Positions 1 through 7,600 are shown, counted from the stretch's first letter. The stretch: 59,204 nucleotides of DNA from Patescibacteria group bacterium (GCA_004322265.1 SCSZ01000002.1:1-59204); one strand, 5' to 3'. Notes: generated by a model not told the origin, from the sequence alone. Program-made: numbers and translations.

Positions 1-40
1 AAAACAAAAACACCATGACTTTCATCATAGTGCTTATGCT

Positions 41-115
41 TGGCTCCGACGGCTGGACTCGAACCAGCAACCTCGAAGTTAACAGCTTCTTGCTCCACCA
101 TTGAGCTACGTCGGA
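41..115 (-). tRNA. tRNA-Asn (anticodon GTT), CCA encoded
   Basis: Read on the minus strand this folds as a complete cloverleaf. The 7-bp acceptor stem TCCGACG/CGTCGGA lies at 109-115 and 45-51, the D stem is GCTC/GAGC, the anticodon loop is CTGTTAA, and the T stem is GCTGG/CCAGC around TTCGAGT. Anticodon GTT reads Asn codons. The discriminator is G and the CCA tail is present in the DNA at 41-43. The top pair of the anticodon stem looks mismatched (A-G). The inverted-repeat-bracketed surface locus begins about 50 bp away. Confidence 0.93.
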
Positions 116-168
116 ATACAGACCGTATTATACCCTTACCCCGGTAGATCAGTCAACGTTTAAGAATT

Positions 169-204
169 CTGAGAATTAGCTGAGCAAAGGTCCGTCCTCT
201 GCAG
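169..204 (-). repeat. 36-bp hairpin repeat, copy 1 (left inverted copy)
   Basis: Read on the minus strand this begins CTGCAGAGG and ends CTAATTCTCAG. It contains the 19-nt hairpin GCAGAGGACGGACCTTTGC (184-202): a 7-bp stem with one G-U pair and the loop ACGGA. It matches 5743-5778 in the opposite orientation at 35 of 36 positions, and its first 25 nt match 46836-46860. It lies downstream of the first sortase and before tRNA-Asn. Function unknown. Confidence 0.85.
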
Positions 205-271
205 AACATAATCGCAGTGTTTTGCAAAATTACGTTAGCAATACTGAGCTGGCGGCTCTAAGAATGTAACG

Positions 272-1333
272 CTAGATTTGTTCGGTGTAGACAAGTACGC
301 GCTTACTCAGGGTATTCTGTGATGGAATCCAATCACCAGCACAGGTAATGATATTAAGAGCTCGTACAACCTTGCCATATGGCAGCAATAACGCGTGCAT
401 GTTGATCTTATCCTTATCAACAATTTCGGTGTGCACCACTTTGTACGTGAGACGCGTGCCGTCGCCTTTAGCGAGTTGGATTTGATCGCCAACGACTAGT
501 TTATCAAGCTTGCCAAACAACGCCTGATGGTCAGCCGAGGAGTGGCCATCGATAAGGACTGCACCGATCTGACCTGGCTTGACGCTTCCCTTGTACCAAC
601 CAGCATCAAAGATATTAATTGGCGCCTGAATAGTGTTGTCTTTGTTAAGTCCCATCTGGAGTACACGCGCAGTAACCTTGAGTTTGCTAATATATAAGGT
701 CTTTGGTAGATCTGGCGATGGAGGTTGGTAATTCGCAATTGCATTCTTAGGTAGCGGTGTCTTGTCGGTGCCCTCAACTGACTTGGTGTCCGTATTTGAT
801 GTATCGGCACCACTTGCGACGCTAGCAAGCGCTGCACTTTCTGTTACAGATTGCGCCTTTACTTGGTTATTGGTGAGCCAGGTGTTAATACCGACATAAC
901 CTGTTGAAAGAAGTAGTACGATCGCAGTTAGCGACAAGCTGAGACGCTTTAGAAATGATTTCTTACGCTGTTCGCGGTCTAGCTCTCTTCGAACTTTTTC
1001 GAGGGCTGCAGACATCGCATGGACTTTTTGTTCCGCTGATAGTTCGCGCATCATCGCTGCCTGTATCTCTGATGGCGTTGGCATAACCACTGACTGTTGC
1101 AACTCGACTGGCGCTACCTGCTCAACCTCTACCGGCGTTTCAACGGTGATACTCACCTGCTCTGTTACCACAGTTGGGTAGACTGACTGAGGCGTTTGAA
1201 TATTAATAATACGTGAACGCTCGATATACGTCGTACGGTAGTCCCTATCAGAATGAAGGTGAATGGGTTGTTGTCGATCAACCGGCTTGATTTGCCCGCG
1301 TGAACGACGATTGATTGGAGTTATATCTTGCAT
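272..1333 (-). CDS. Sortase family transpeptidase, membrane anchored
   Basis: This is a type II membrane protein of about 353 residues. It has a basic cytoplasmic N-terminus, a likely coiled coil near 100-128, one membrane span near 132-152, a linker, and a C-terminal sortase domain. The catalytic triad is visible: His in DGHSS (about 264), Cys in ITCAG (about 331) and Arg in SKRVLVY (about 345). Sortases cut a C-terminal sorting motif and join the Thr to a cell-wall amino group outside the membrane. An upstream in-frame ATG at 1375 would add 14 residues, but it lies in the loop of a 13-bp hairpin, so the ATG at 1333 is preferred; no clear ribosome site precedes either. The sortase class is uncertain (class D/E/F-like). 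Likely substrates are the neighbouring surface proteins. Confidence 0.85.
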   Translation of the reverse strand: MQDITPINRRSRGQIKPVDRQQPIHLHSDRDYRTTYIERSRIINIQTPQSVYPTVVTEQVSITVETPVEVEQVAPVELQQSVVMPTPSEIQAAMMRELSAEQKVHAMSAALEKVRRELDREQRKKSFLKRLSLSLTAIVLLLSTGYVGINTWLTNNQVKAQSVTESAALASVASGADTSNTDTKSVEGTDKTPLPKNAIANYQPPSPDLPKTLYISKLKVTARVLQMGLNKDNTIQAPINIFDAGWYKGSVKPGQIGAVLIDGHSSADHQALFGKLDKLVVGDQIQLAKGDGTRLTYKVVHTEIVDKDKINMHALLLPYGKVVRALNIITCAGDWIPSQNTLSKRVLVYTEQI

Positions 1334-1357
1334 CTTTTTGTTTGTTTTTTGATTTGT

Positions 1358-1388
1358 AACGAGCGAAGCTGTCATAGCTTCGCTCGTT
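1358..1388. terminator. 13-bp perfect hairpin between adhesin and sortase genes
   Basis: Stem AACGAGCGAAGCT (1358-1370) pairs perfectly with 1376-1388 around the loop GTCAT. On the plus strand it is followed by five T, a classic intrinsic terminator shape. On the minus strand, the direction of the flanking genes, it follows an A-run but is followed by only two T, so termination there may be partial. It sits just after the adhesin stop and before the sortase start. Confidence 0.6.
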
Positions 1389-1414
1389 TTTATCCAATTG
1401 TTAATGTTTATATC

Positions 1415-3274
1415 TTATCGGTTAAAGCGACGGCGATTAGCAACGAGGCCAAAGAATCCAGCTGTTACGATACCGAGTACGAGGATAGTTGCAGGATTAG
1501 CCGCAATTGTCTCGGCAACACTTGTGTTAGGACCCTTTGGATCTGTACCAGCACTAAGGGCTGTAACAACGACGTCGTTACCATCACCACCAACATAGGT
1601 AATGTTGAATGTAATACCGCTAACGACGAATTGTGTTCCTTCAGCTAGGCCAGCAAATGTACCACTGACTGTTGTTGCGCTCTTGTTATCAATGATCTTG
1701 AACGAGTCGCCCTTCTTGATTGAGTAGCCAGAGTATAGAACGAGGTTAAGTGTAGGAAGGTTAGTACCACTACCCAGAGTTACTGCGTGTCCTGATCCAG
1801 TATATTGTGCACCAACTGCAAGTTGGTCATAGCTGCTTGCATTCAGTAGTTCTGCTTGGTAAATTGCTCCTGGGTTAAGGCTAAGAGTCTGAAGTGTGGT
1901 TAGTGTACCAGGACTGTTTCCAGGACTGACGGTACCACCATAGTCTACAAATAGATCATTAGTAAGTGTTCCAGTACCTTTTAGGATTCCGCCCGTATCA
2001 ACGCTCGCGTTTTGACGGGTACCACTTAGAGTAGCTGTTTCACTTTCGGCAACCTCGAAGTTCGTCTGAGGTAGGTTACCTGTGTAGGAAGTGGTTACGG
2101 GTGCATTCTTGATTTCTGTACCACCAATCAGCAACTTTCCTGTCGATCCGAGGTACTTAGAAATAGTAAAGCCATTATACGTAACTGCGCCTGCAAAGTT
2201 AACTGATCCAGATGTTGCATCACCATTCGTACGAACACTTAGGTTATTGAGTAACGTGATTGGACTATTAATTGCTAAGTTTTCGTATACCGTTTTTTGT
2301 GCTTGTGAATCCCAAGTACCAGTATTCCATACAACCGATGGGTATGCTGCACTCGCACCGCTACCAAACGTGATTGGGTATGACGGCGTGCCGGACAATG
2401 TCGCGCTTGCCCCGTTATCAACCACAAGACCACCAAGCGTTATCGTTGAGCCTGCCACTTGACCGAAAGATCCCTTAACAACTGTCAGAACTCCTGTTAT
2501 TGCACTGCCTGTTGAAAGGTAGAGATTTCCGTAATTGTTTACATCACCAACCGTTACGGTTCCTGCTACTGTATATACTTCGTAGTTATATAGTCCGGCT
2601 GTAACTACTAGATTACCGTCGACCGTTACTGCGTTGTTAATATCTACATTCGAACCTGAGACAGTTAAGTTACCGGTAACATGGAGTGCGCCGTTGGCAT
2701 TGAAGTATATGTTGTTGCCATACGTACCCGTAATAACAGCGTTACCGCCAACCGTTACAGTGCCACCTAATGTGACGTTATTACCAGCACCAGAGCCAGC
2801 TTCAGTGAAATCACCTATTGTGTTGATTGCACCTGAAAAGGTCATAGCTGCAGCTGCACCTGTAATACTCAGGGTGCCAGCTGAGGCAACAGCACCGCTA
2901 ACCGTAAGAGTCGTATCTGTTCCACTGGTAGTAATAGTCGCACCAGTTGCAAAATTCAACGTGTTAATCGTATAAGCTGTTGTAGTTGAAGAGCCACCAC
3001 CTGCAATAATAACCCCGCCAAGATTCACACCAACAAGGTCGTTGGTAAGTGCCGTCGTTGCGACACCTGCAGGAAATGTTACGACGTCCCCTGAGACAGG
3101 AACAGCGTTCCCAGACCAGTTTGCGGCTGTATTAAGATTGCCGCTGGAACTACCGTCCCATGTTAAAGTAGCCGCGTGAGCGAGCTGCACGCCACTAAAT
3201 TGCGACGCAATGACTGCTGCGATAAATACAAAGGTCCCTGCAACTCGGCGTAACGTATGAGCCTTCTTGATCAT
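1415..3274 (-). CDS. Secreted beta-helix adhesin-like surface protein with C-terminal anchor
   Basis: This 619-residue protein starts with a signal peptide (basic start, hydrophobic core 12-33, likely cut after AHA at about 34). The body, about 40-540, is rich in Gly, Thr, Asn and Val with short repeats of the type VTVxGNxxV, as in right-handed parallel beta-helices. Near residues 440-480 lies a passenger-type repeat with GGTVSPGNSPG, known from autotransporter passengers. The C-terminus has PNTSVAET, a hydrophobic stretch (about 593-612) and the tail RRRFNR, the layout of a sortase sorting signal, though no canonical LPxTG is present. The start has a good ribosome site (AAAGGAAA) and a promoter at 3320-3349. 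It lies between two sortase genes and is a likely substrate. Binding target unknown. Confidence 0.75.
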   Translation of the reverse strand: MIKKAHTLRRVAGTFVFIAAVIASQFSGVQLAHAATLTWDGSSSGNLNTAANWSGNAVPVSGDVVTFPAGVATTALTNDLVGVNLGGVIIAGGGSSTTTAYTINTLNFATGATITTSGTDTTLTVSGAVASAGTLSITGAAAAMTFSGAINTIGDFTEAGSGAGNNVTLGGTVTVGGNAVITGTYGNNIYFNANGALHVTGNLTVSGSNVDINNAVTVDGNLVVTAGLYNYEVYTVAGTVTVGDVNNYGNLYLSTGSAITGVLTVVKGSFGQVAGSTITLGGLVVDNGASATLSGTPSYPITFGSGASAAYPSVVWNTGTWDSQAQKTVYENLAINSPITLLNNLSVRTNGDATSGSVNFAGAVTYNGFTISKYLGSTGKLLIGGTEIKNAPVTTSYTGNLPQTNFEVAESETATLSGTRQNASVDTGGILKGTGTLTNDLFVDYGGTVSPGNSPGTLTTLQTLSLNPGAIYQAELLNASSYDQLAVGAQYTGSGHAVTLGSGTNLPTLNLVLYSGYSIKKGDSFKIIDNKSATTVSGTFAGLAEGTQFVVSGITFNITYVGGDGNDVVVTALSAGTDPKGPNTSVAETIAANPATILVLGIVTAGFFGLVANRRRFNR

Positions 3275-3319
3275 TTTTTTATTTCCTTTAGTTGTTTGTT
3301 TTTAAGATGTTATGGTTGT

Positions 3320-3349
3320 ATCGTACTGCTTATGCTCAGCTATTGTCAA
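3320..3349 (-). promoter_or_regulatory. Predicted promoter of the adhesin gene
   Basis: On the minus strand a perfect -35 TTGACA (3349-3344) is followed by an 18-bp spacer and -10 TACGAT (3325-3320). Transcription would start near 3313 and leave a leader of about 40 nt before the ATG at 3274, unlike the near-leaderless starts elsewhere in the window. Confidence 0.55.
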
Positions 3350-3360
3350 GCCTTTTTATT

Positions 3361-4305
3361 CTATATCTGTACAGCATATACCAATACCCTATTTTCTAGT
3401 GTTTCTTCTGATGGTAGCCACTTGCCCTGACACGACAAAATATTCAATCCGTTCCTACTAGTTCCGTATGGCTTTAGCATAGATGACATGTCAACATTAC
3501 TACGATTCACGACATTGATGGCCATAACCTTATAGTTGATAACGATGTTGTCAGCTCTCATAACATTTATAATATCTCCCTTGGCTAATGTATTGAGCTT
3601 GCCAAAGAGTGCGCCGTCGGTGCTACTTGAGTGGCCGTCGATAAAAACCGCGCCGGCCTGGCCTGGTTTGGCACTTTTGTTATACCACGCCGCGTTCCAT
3701 ATATTGCCTGGTACACCCATTGCTCCATTCGCTGTTGTCGCAACAGATTCTATGGATGCGTTAATCCCAAGTTTAGTTATGGTAAGCGTTTTAGGGATGT
3801 AGTTAGTGGTGTCGACCACGTTATTACTTGCTGGTGGTGTCTGGGCCGCAACGGCATGCGCCTCACGCGATGACACGGCTGTACTATCGTATACCCACAG
3901 ACCAATAGCGCTCACGATCAGTAAAACAATCAACCCTCTAACAATATGTCGTGGCCGTATAGTTATATGACGTCGAGATTTATGCAGCCGATGTTGTTTT
4001 TGCGCAACGTTTGACTGCTGCTGAAAGTATTGCTCGATGAAATTAGTAGTTGGTTCTTGGATTCCAACGGCTAGATCAAGATCGATCATGTCGAGGTTCG
4101 CCTCGACAAAGTCTATTTTGTCCTTGGCGTTGTCATGTATTGGTCGTTTTGTGGTACCTTTTTGGTCTTTTACAAATTCTATGCCCATTCGACGTGTTGA
4201 TTGAGTTGGCTTAGGATTGGTGATTTTAGTAGGTGCGTATATAGGTGTCAGTTTTGAAAACCGCTGGCGTGGCATTGTGGCTGGGTTTTCGAATGTTCCT
4301 TCCAT
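3361..4305 (-). CDS. Sortase family transpeptidase with N-terminal cytoplasmic module
   Basis: The 314-residue protein has a cytoplasmic region 1-118, one membrane span about 120-139 and an extracellular sortase domain from about 165. Catalytic residues are His225 (DGHSS), Cys292 (LSCQG) and Arg306 (ENRVLVY). Residues 16-25 (FSKLTPIYAP), 40-45 (MGIEFV) and 70-81 (NLDMIDLDLAVG) closely resemble segments of the next protein upstream, encoded at 4326-5504, which suggests a shared cytoplasmic module. The gene starts 20 bp after that one, with a purine-rich AGAAAGAG stretch upstream, so the two are probably co-transcribed. It is a paralogue of the sortase at 272-1333; the two catalytic domains align throughout. 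Confidence 0.87.
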   Translation of the reverse strand: MEGTFENPATMPRQRFSKLTPIYAPTKITNPKPTQSTRRMGIEFVKDQKGTTKRPIHDNAKDKIDFVEANLDMIDLDLAVGIQEPTTNFIEQYFQQQSNVAQKQHRLHKSRRHITIRPRHIVRGLIVLLIVSAIGLWVYDSTAVSSREAHAVAAQTPPASNNVVDTTNYIPKTLTITKLGINASIESVATTANGAMGVPGNIWNAAWYNKSAKPGQAGAVFIDGHSSSTDGALFGKLNTLAKGDIINVMRADNIVINYKVMAINVVNRSNVDMSSMLKPYGTSRNGLNILSCQGKWLPSEETLENRVLVYAVQI

Positions 4306-4325
4306 ATCCGTTTTCTCTTTCTATT

Positions 4326-5504
4326 TTATTGAATGCCCGTGTTGGCAACTGACGGTACGGTGTCGGTTGGAGTTGAGGTTGGCGTAGTAGCTGGTGTCGT
4401 TGTAGTTGCAGGCGTATCAGTCGTTGTCGAGGCTGGAGTTGTTGTCGCTGCAGCACTACTACTCGCTGTTGATGCGTCAGTTGTTGTTGTGTCTGTGGTT
4501 GTTCCAGTCGTAGAACTACCGGTAGCGCTGGATGGGCTCGAGCTAGAATCCGTGCTGCTCGTCGACGAGCTTTGCGGCGTGGTGCTCGTTGGCTGTGTTG
4601 TCGTTGTTTGTTTCTTACCGAGAATTGCGTTAACACCAAAGTAGCCACCAATTCCTAACACGATAACGATGCCGACGATAATTGCTATGCGGCGAATGAG
4701 TGGCAGGTTAAGGTTTTTAAGATTAAACTTCGAGGTCGAGACAGGTGCCGCAGCCACTGTCTGATAGACACTATCAAAGTAACTTTTCCCAGGATCTTGC
4801 TTTGGGGGTGCAGTTGGCTCAACCGCTGCAGTCGGGTTATTGACCGGGGGCACGGGTGCGATTGCTGGGGTAGGTTCTGTCGACGGTACGTAGACGGCAT
4901 CAGTTGCAGTTGGAACAGTTGTCGGCGGCACCGCACCAACAACTTGATCAAGATCGAGATCCTCTAATTGATTTTCAATTGCTGAATAGTTGGCCGCGCC
5001 TGACATTGACGCAATATTTTGTCCCTCGAGCGCTGAATTTTCTGGTGCCAGCGTACCAGCACTAGGTGGTGGAGGTATGATCTGTGGTGCTGCAGATGGA
5101 GGTAAAATCGGTTGAATTAATTGCGTTTGAGGTGGTGATACGATCGGCGCAGGTTCTGTAACCACTGGCTCGGATGCGACAGGCGTAGCAACGGGGCTAG
5201 GTGGAGGAGCGACAACAGTCGGTGTTTGAACAAATTCAATACCTTTAACAGCTGGCTGAGGAATGTCGGCTACGGTGTTTGTTGGTCCAGGTACATAGAC
5301 AGGCGTCAATTGAGAAAATTGCGGAGCGGGTGGTTGAACAGATACCGGTGGCATAGGCGGAAGTACGGGCATAGGATTTACAGCCGGCTGCGGCAAAGGC
5401 GCAGGCGCAGCATGATCAACATTCAGCATCATGCCGTTTGAGGGAGTTGGGGGTTGTGGCGCTGGTGGAGTTATTCCCAGGCTTCCAGCCGTTGTACCAT
5501 CCAT
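4326..5504 (-). CDS. Proline/threonine-rich single-span surface protein ending in VANTG-like motif
   Basis: The 392-residue protein has a long Pro-rich cytoplasmic N-terminus (1-265), one membrane span about 273-295, and an outer segment almost entirely Thr/Ser/Pro/Ala (about 298-384). It ends SVANTGIQ, with VANTG resembling the LAxTG-type sortase motif and no hydrophobic tail after it. The N-terminal segments FSQLTPVYVP (63-72), KGIEFV (87-92) and NQLEDLDLDQVVG (178-190) match the sortase encoded just downstream. It may be a membrane-held sortase substrate, giving a tether fixed at both ends; that role is inferred. No enzymatic domain is recognised. The gene has a long 5' leader. Confidence 0.7.
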   Translation of the reverse strand: MDGTTAGSLGITPPAPQPPTPSNGMMLNVDHAAPAPLPQPAVNPMPVLPPMPPVSVQPPAPQFSQLTPVYVPGPTNTVADIPQPAVKGIEFVQTPTVVAPPPSPVATPVASEPVVTEPAPIVSPPQTQLIQPILPPSAAPQIIPPPPSAGTLAPENSALEGQNIASMSGAANYSAIENQLEDLDLDQVVGAVPPTTVPTATDAVYVPSTEPTPAIAPVPPVNNPTAAVEPTAPPKQDPGKSYFDSVYQTVAAAPVSTSKFNLKNLNLPLIRRIAIIVGIVIVLGIGGYFGVNAILGKKQTTTTQPTSTTPQSSSTSSTDSSSSPSSATGSSTTGTTTDTTTTDASTASSSAAATTTPASTTTDTPATTTTPATTPTSTPTDTVPSVANTGIQ

Positions 5505-5679
5505 AAGGTTTATTTCTTTCTGTTTGTTTTTACCGAAAAGCTAGGAGGATATTACAATCTTCGATTCGATAAGTTTTATTACATTAAGCGGTGGTGGATG
5601 GTACAAAATACACGTAGGTGCGTTGTGTTTGAACTTTTATTTTTTAAATTCTGTGTGTTTTTGCTTACGCTCTATACAT

Positions 5680-5709
5680 AGAGTACTACTCCCATATCGC
5701 TTAAGTCAA
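5680..5709 (-). promoter_or_regulatory. Predicted promoter of the proline-rich surface protein gene
   Basis: The minus strand reads -35 TTGACT (5709-5704), an 18-bp spacer, then -10 TACTCT (5685-5680). The architecture, including the 18-bp spacer and a downstream leader, matches the adhesin promoter at 3320-3349. Confidence 0.45.
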
Positions 5710-5742
5710 CAAAATTCTGATGTAATATTCGCCTATCCAACT

Positions 5743-5778
5743 CTGCAGAGGACGGACCTTTGCTTAGCTAATTCTCAG
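5743..5778 (+). repeat. 36-bp hairpin repeat, copy 2 (right inverted copy)
   Basis: Plus-strand copy differing from copy 1 at one position (CTTAG for CTCAG). The hairpin GCAGAGGACGGACCTTTGC is at 5745-5763. With copy 1 it forms an inverted pair bracketing the four-gene surface locus. Confidence 0.85.
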
Positions 5779-5831
5779 TTTCGTAGTAACAACCTACTCC
5801 TTGTTAACAAAGATAGGTACTATGTTTGATA

Positions 5832-6266
5832 TTATCTGTTCAAATAATTCGAAAGTCGTGCTTTCATAGCGACATGTGCATCGTCGAGTCCAAGAATCTT
5901 AAGAGCACCGATCAATACATATAATTCATCCAAAACTGAGTCATTGTGCTGCTTTTCTAAACTATCAAATCTGTCCGTAATTGCATTGATAATCCACTTC
6001 TCTTGTGAGGCGGTTACCGTTTTGTTAATCGGTGCATCATCGAGATGAGTTGTGATAACTTCAAGTGATCTGGCCGAATTATCACGTTTTCTGACATAGC
6101 CCTTAGTAATCAGACCGTCGATGTGAATCGCGACCGTTGAGACGGACTTATATCCAAGTGCGCGCATAATTTCACGATAGCTCGGACCATAGCCATGTCC
6201 CTGGATAAATCCATCGACAAAGTTTAGTAATTCGCGCTGCTTTTTTGTTGATCGCAGATCACCCAT
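5832..6266 (-). CDS. LexA-type winged-helix protein lacking the S24 protease domain
   Basis: The 144-residue protein begins with a LexA DNA-binding fold (about 1-68): LRSTKKQRELLNFV, then GYGPSYREI, then VSTVAIHI and the wing segment ending SLEV. Full LexA is about 200 residues, with a Ser-Lys self-cleavage domain after the winged helix. Here residues 70-144 form a different, probably helical, segment with no Ser/Lys peptidase motifs. It may be a repressor that is not released by RecA-driven cleavage; targets are unknown. The ATG at 6266 overlaps the end of the preceding ligase-like gene by 8 nt, implying co-expression; a GTG at 6275 is an alternative start. Confidence 0.72.
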   Translation of the reverse strand: MGDLRSTKKQRELLNFVDGFIQGHGYGPSYREIMRALGYKSVSTVAIHIDGLITKGYVRKRDNSARSLEVITTHLDDAPINKTVTASQEKWIINAITDRFDSLEKQHNDSVLDELYVLIGALKILGLDDAHVAMKARLSNYLNR

Positions 6267-7557
6267 GTCGACCACCTATCGCTACTGCGGCTAGTCCCCA
6301 CCAGACAATCGCCACCGTATCGTCAACCCAAACAGGTAGAAGCAGCCCAATGATGGCGAGACCAACTCCACTGGCAAAGACCCCGAGTGCCAGCCAGCCT
6401 GATCGACGCTGCCACAAACGGCTCATAACACCGATAAAAATCATCAGAAAGAACGCGAGGCCTAGCCAGCCAGACTCGTGTGCAACGAACAAATATTGAT
6501 TCTCAATAATCAGCGGTGTGTCAGTGTGTAACGATGCCGATCCCGTGCTGCCAACCCCCGCGCCAAACGGTTGCACAACGAAACGCAGGATGCCATCTTG
6601 CAAGGAACTAATATGTCCTTGGTTGGAGTTTGTACTGCTGCCACCTGACGGATTTTCGTGCAGCAATACATTAGATACAAAGGTCGGGTTAGTAACGGCA
6701 AACAATCCGCCGACAGTTGCAAAAACGATAACGGCTCCAATAATCCATCCCTGTCGACTAATTTTTCGAGACAATGTAACGGCTAGAACAATGAATACCG
6801 CGATTGCCGCACCGATTAATGCGCTCCTAGAATAGCTTACCCAGACAGCGACCAAACTGCCGACAAAGATAACTACAGTCGGCAGAACTGGTAGCTTGAA
6901 CATGGCGTACTTTGCCCGAAACCAAAACGCCAGAACTAATGCGAGCACAATTCCTGCGTATGCACCAAGCGGATTGGGACCACGCAGCGTACTGTTAATG
7001 CGAATAAAGGCGTGATTTTGATCGACCGTCAGATACGGCGCAATTGTGTTAGTGTTATAGCCGATATATTTTAGTACGTCTGCAGGTAAGATGAAAACTT
7101 GCAGCAAGGCAAAAATCATCACCACAAGCGCGCCGGCGATACCGACCTTTATAAATAAGACTCTATAATCTGGGTGCAGACGTAGTGCAATATATACCAG
7201 TACAAAGAATAAGATATACCGCAAATCAATTGCGAGTCCTGCCGCAACGGATGATATTTCACCACCGAATAGTAATAGCGATAAAGCGTAGAAACCTGCA
7301 TAGATGGCAACACCAACCATGAGTGGCTCTTTCAAAATAGCCATCCGGCGTTCACGTCTGAGAATAATAATACCCAGGACTGTAGCAACCAACATCAGAA
7401 TCTCAGCCCAAGATTTAATAAGCAGGTCGAAATGCGGCAGTAATGCACCGAGTCCGACACTGATAGGCGCCTGCAACACAATCCCGCCAAAGATAGTAAG
7501 CAAGATAACTACATACGCTTTTTCAAGCTTTGTGCGTGTTTGACTCAAACCTGCCAT
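6259..7557 (-). CDS. O-antigen ligase/polymerase (WaaL/Wzy-like) membrane protein
   Basis: The 432-residue protein has about 10-12 membrane spans. The segments GPNPLGAYAG and VSYSRSALIG and a large outer loop before HESGWLGLAFF match the O-antigen ligase superfamily. Members transfer or polymerise lipid-linked glycans on the outer face of the membrane. In a single-membrane cell the acceptor would be wall glycan, a lipid or a protein rather than lipid A. The ATG at 7557 (MAGLSQ) is chosen because an upstream ATG at 7620 would overlap the divergent gene and its promoter; GGGGGT precedes the chosen start. It is followed by the LexA-like gene. Confidence 0.8.
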   Translation of the reverse strand: MAGLSQTRTKLEKAYVVILLTIFGGIVLQAPISVGLGALLPHFDLLIKSWAEILMLVATVLGIIILRRERRMAILKEPLMVGVAIYAGFYALSLLLFGGEISSVAAGLAIDLRYILFFVLVYIALRLHPDYRVLFIKVGIAGALVVMIFALLQVFILPADVLKYIGYNTNTIAPYLTVDQNHAFIRINSTLRGPNPLGAYAGIVLALVLAFWFRAKYAMFKLPVLPTVVIFVGSLVAVWVSYSRSALIGAAIAVFIVLAVTLSRKISRQGWIIGAVIVFATVGGLFAVTNPTFVSNVLLHENPSGGSSTNSNQGHISSLQDGILRFVVQPFGAGVGSTGSASLHTDTPLIIENQYLFVAHESGWLGLAFFLMIFIGVMSRLWQRRSGWLALGVFASGVGLAIIGLLLPVWVDDTVAIVWWGLAAVAIGGRHG

Positions 7558-7584
7558 ATACCCCCATTGTACCTCAGAAAATGA

Positions 7585-7590
7585 TATAAT
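7585..7590 (+). promoter_or_regulatory. -10 element (TATAAT) of the phosphoglycosyltransferase gene
   Basis: A perfect TATAAT ends 10 nt before the ATG at 7601. The expected start point leaves only about 4-5 nt of leader, with GGAAG in between. It is one of several near-leaderless promoters in the window. Confidence 0.6.
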
Positions 7591-7600
7591 AACGGAAGTT

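Larger units (their letters stand above)
5505..5831. other. 327-bp intergenic region: promoter, long leader and repeat copy 2
   Basis: No convincing gene. For the minus-strand gene starting at 5504 there is a candidate promoter at 5680-5709, which implies a leader of about 170 nt. The palindrome CTCTAT-AC-ATAGAG lies just downstream of that -10. Repeat copy 2 occupies 5743-5778. Small open frames here have no ribosome site or recognisable composition and were not called. Confidence 0.5.

Noticed and set aside
41-204. tRNA-Asn as an integration site with a direct repeat
   Set aside because: The nearby 36-bp repeat is inverted and does not include tRNA sequence; no integrase and no second tRNA fragment were found.
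1328-2975. Plus-strand frames of 66-123 residues opposite the adhesin gene
   Set aside because: Shadows of a Gly/Thr/Val-rich coding repeat; the minus-strand frame has signal peptide, promoter and ribosome site.
4326-4651. Val-rich plus-strand and Arg/Gln-rich minus-strand frames over the Thr/Ser-rich arm
   Set aside because: Low-complexity coding DNA gives open frames in several phases; only the 392-residue frame joins to the membrane span.
5454-5829. Two small plus-strand open frames (75 and 68 residues) upstream of the tether gene
   Set aside because: They overlap the promoter, leader and repeat copy 2, with no ribosome site or recognisable protein features.
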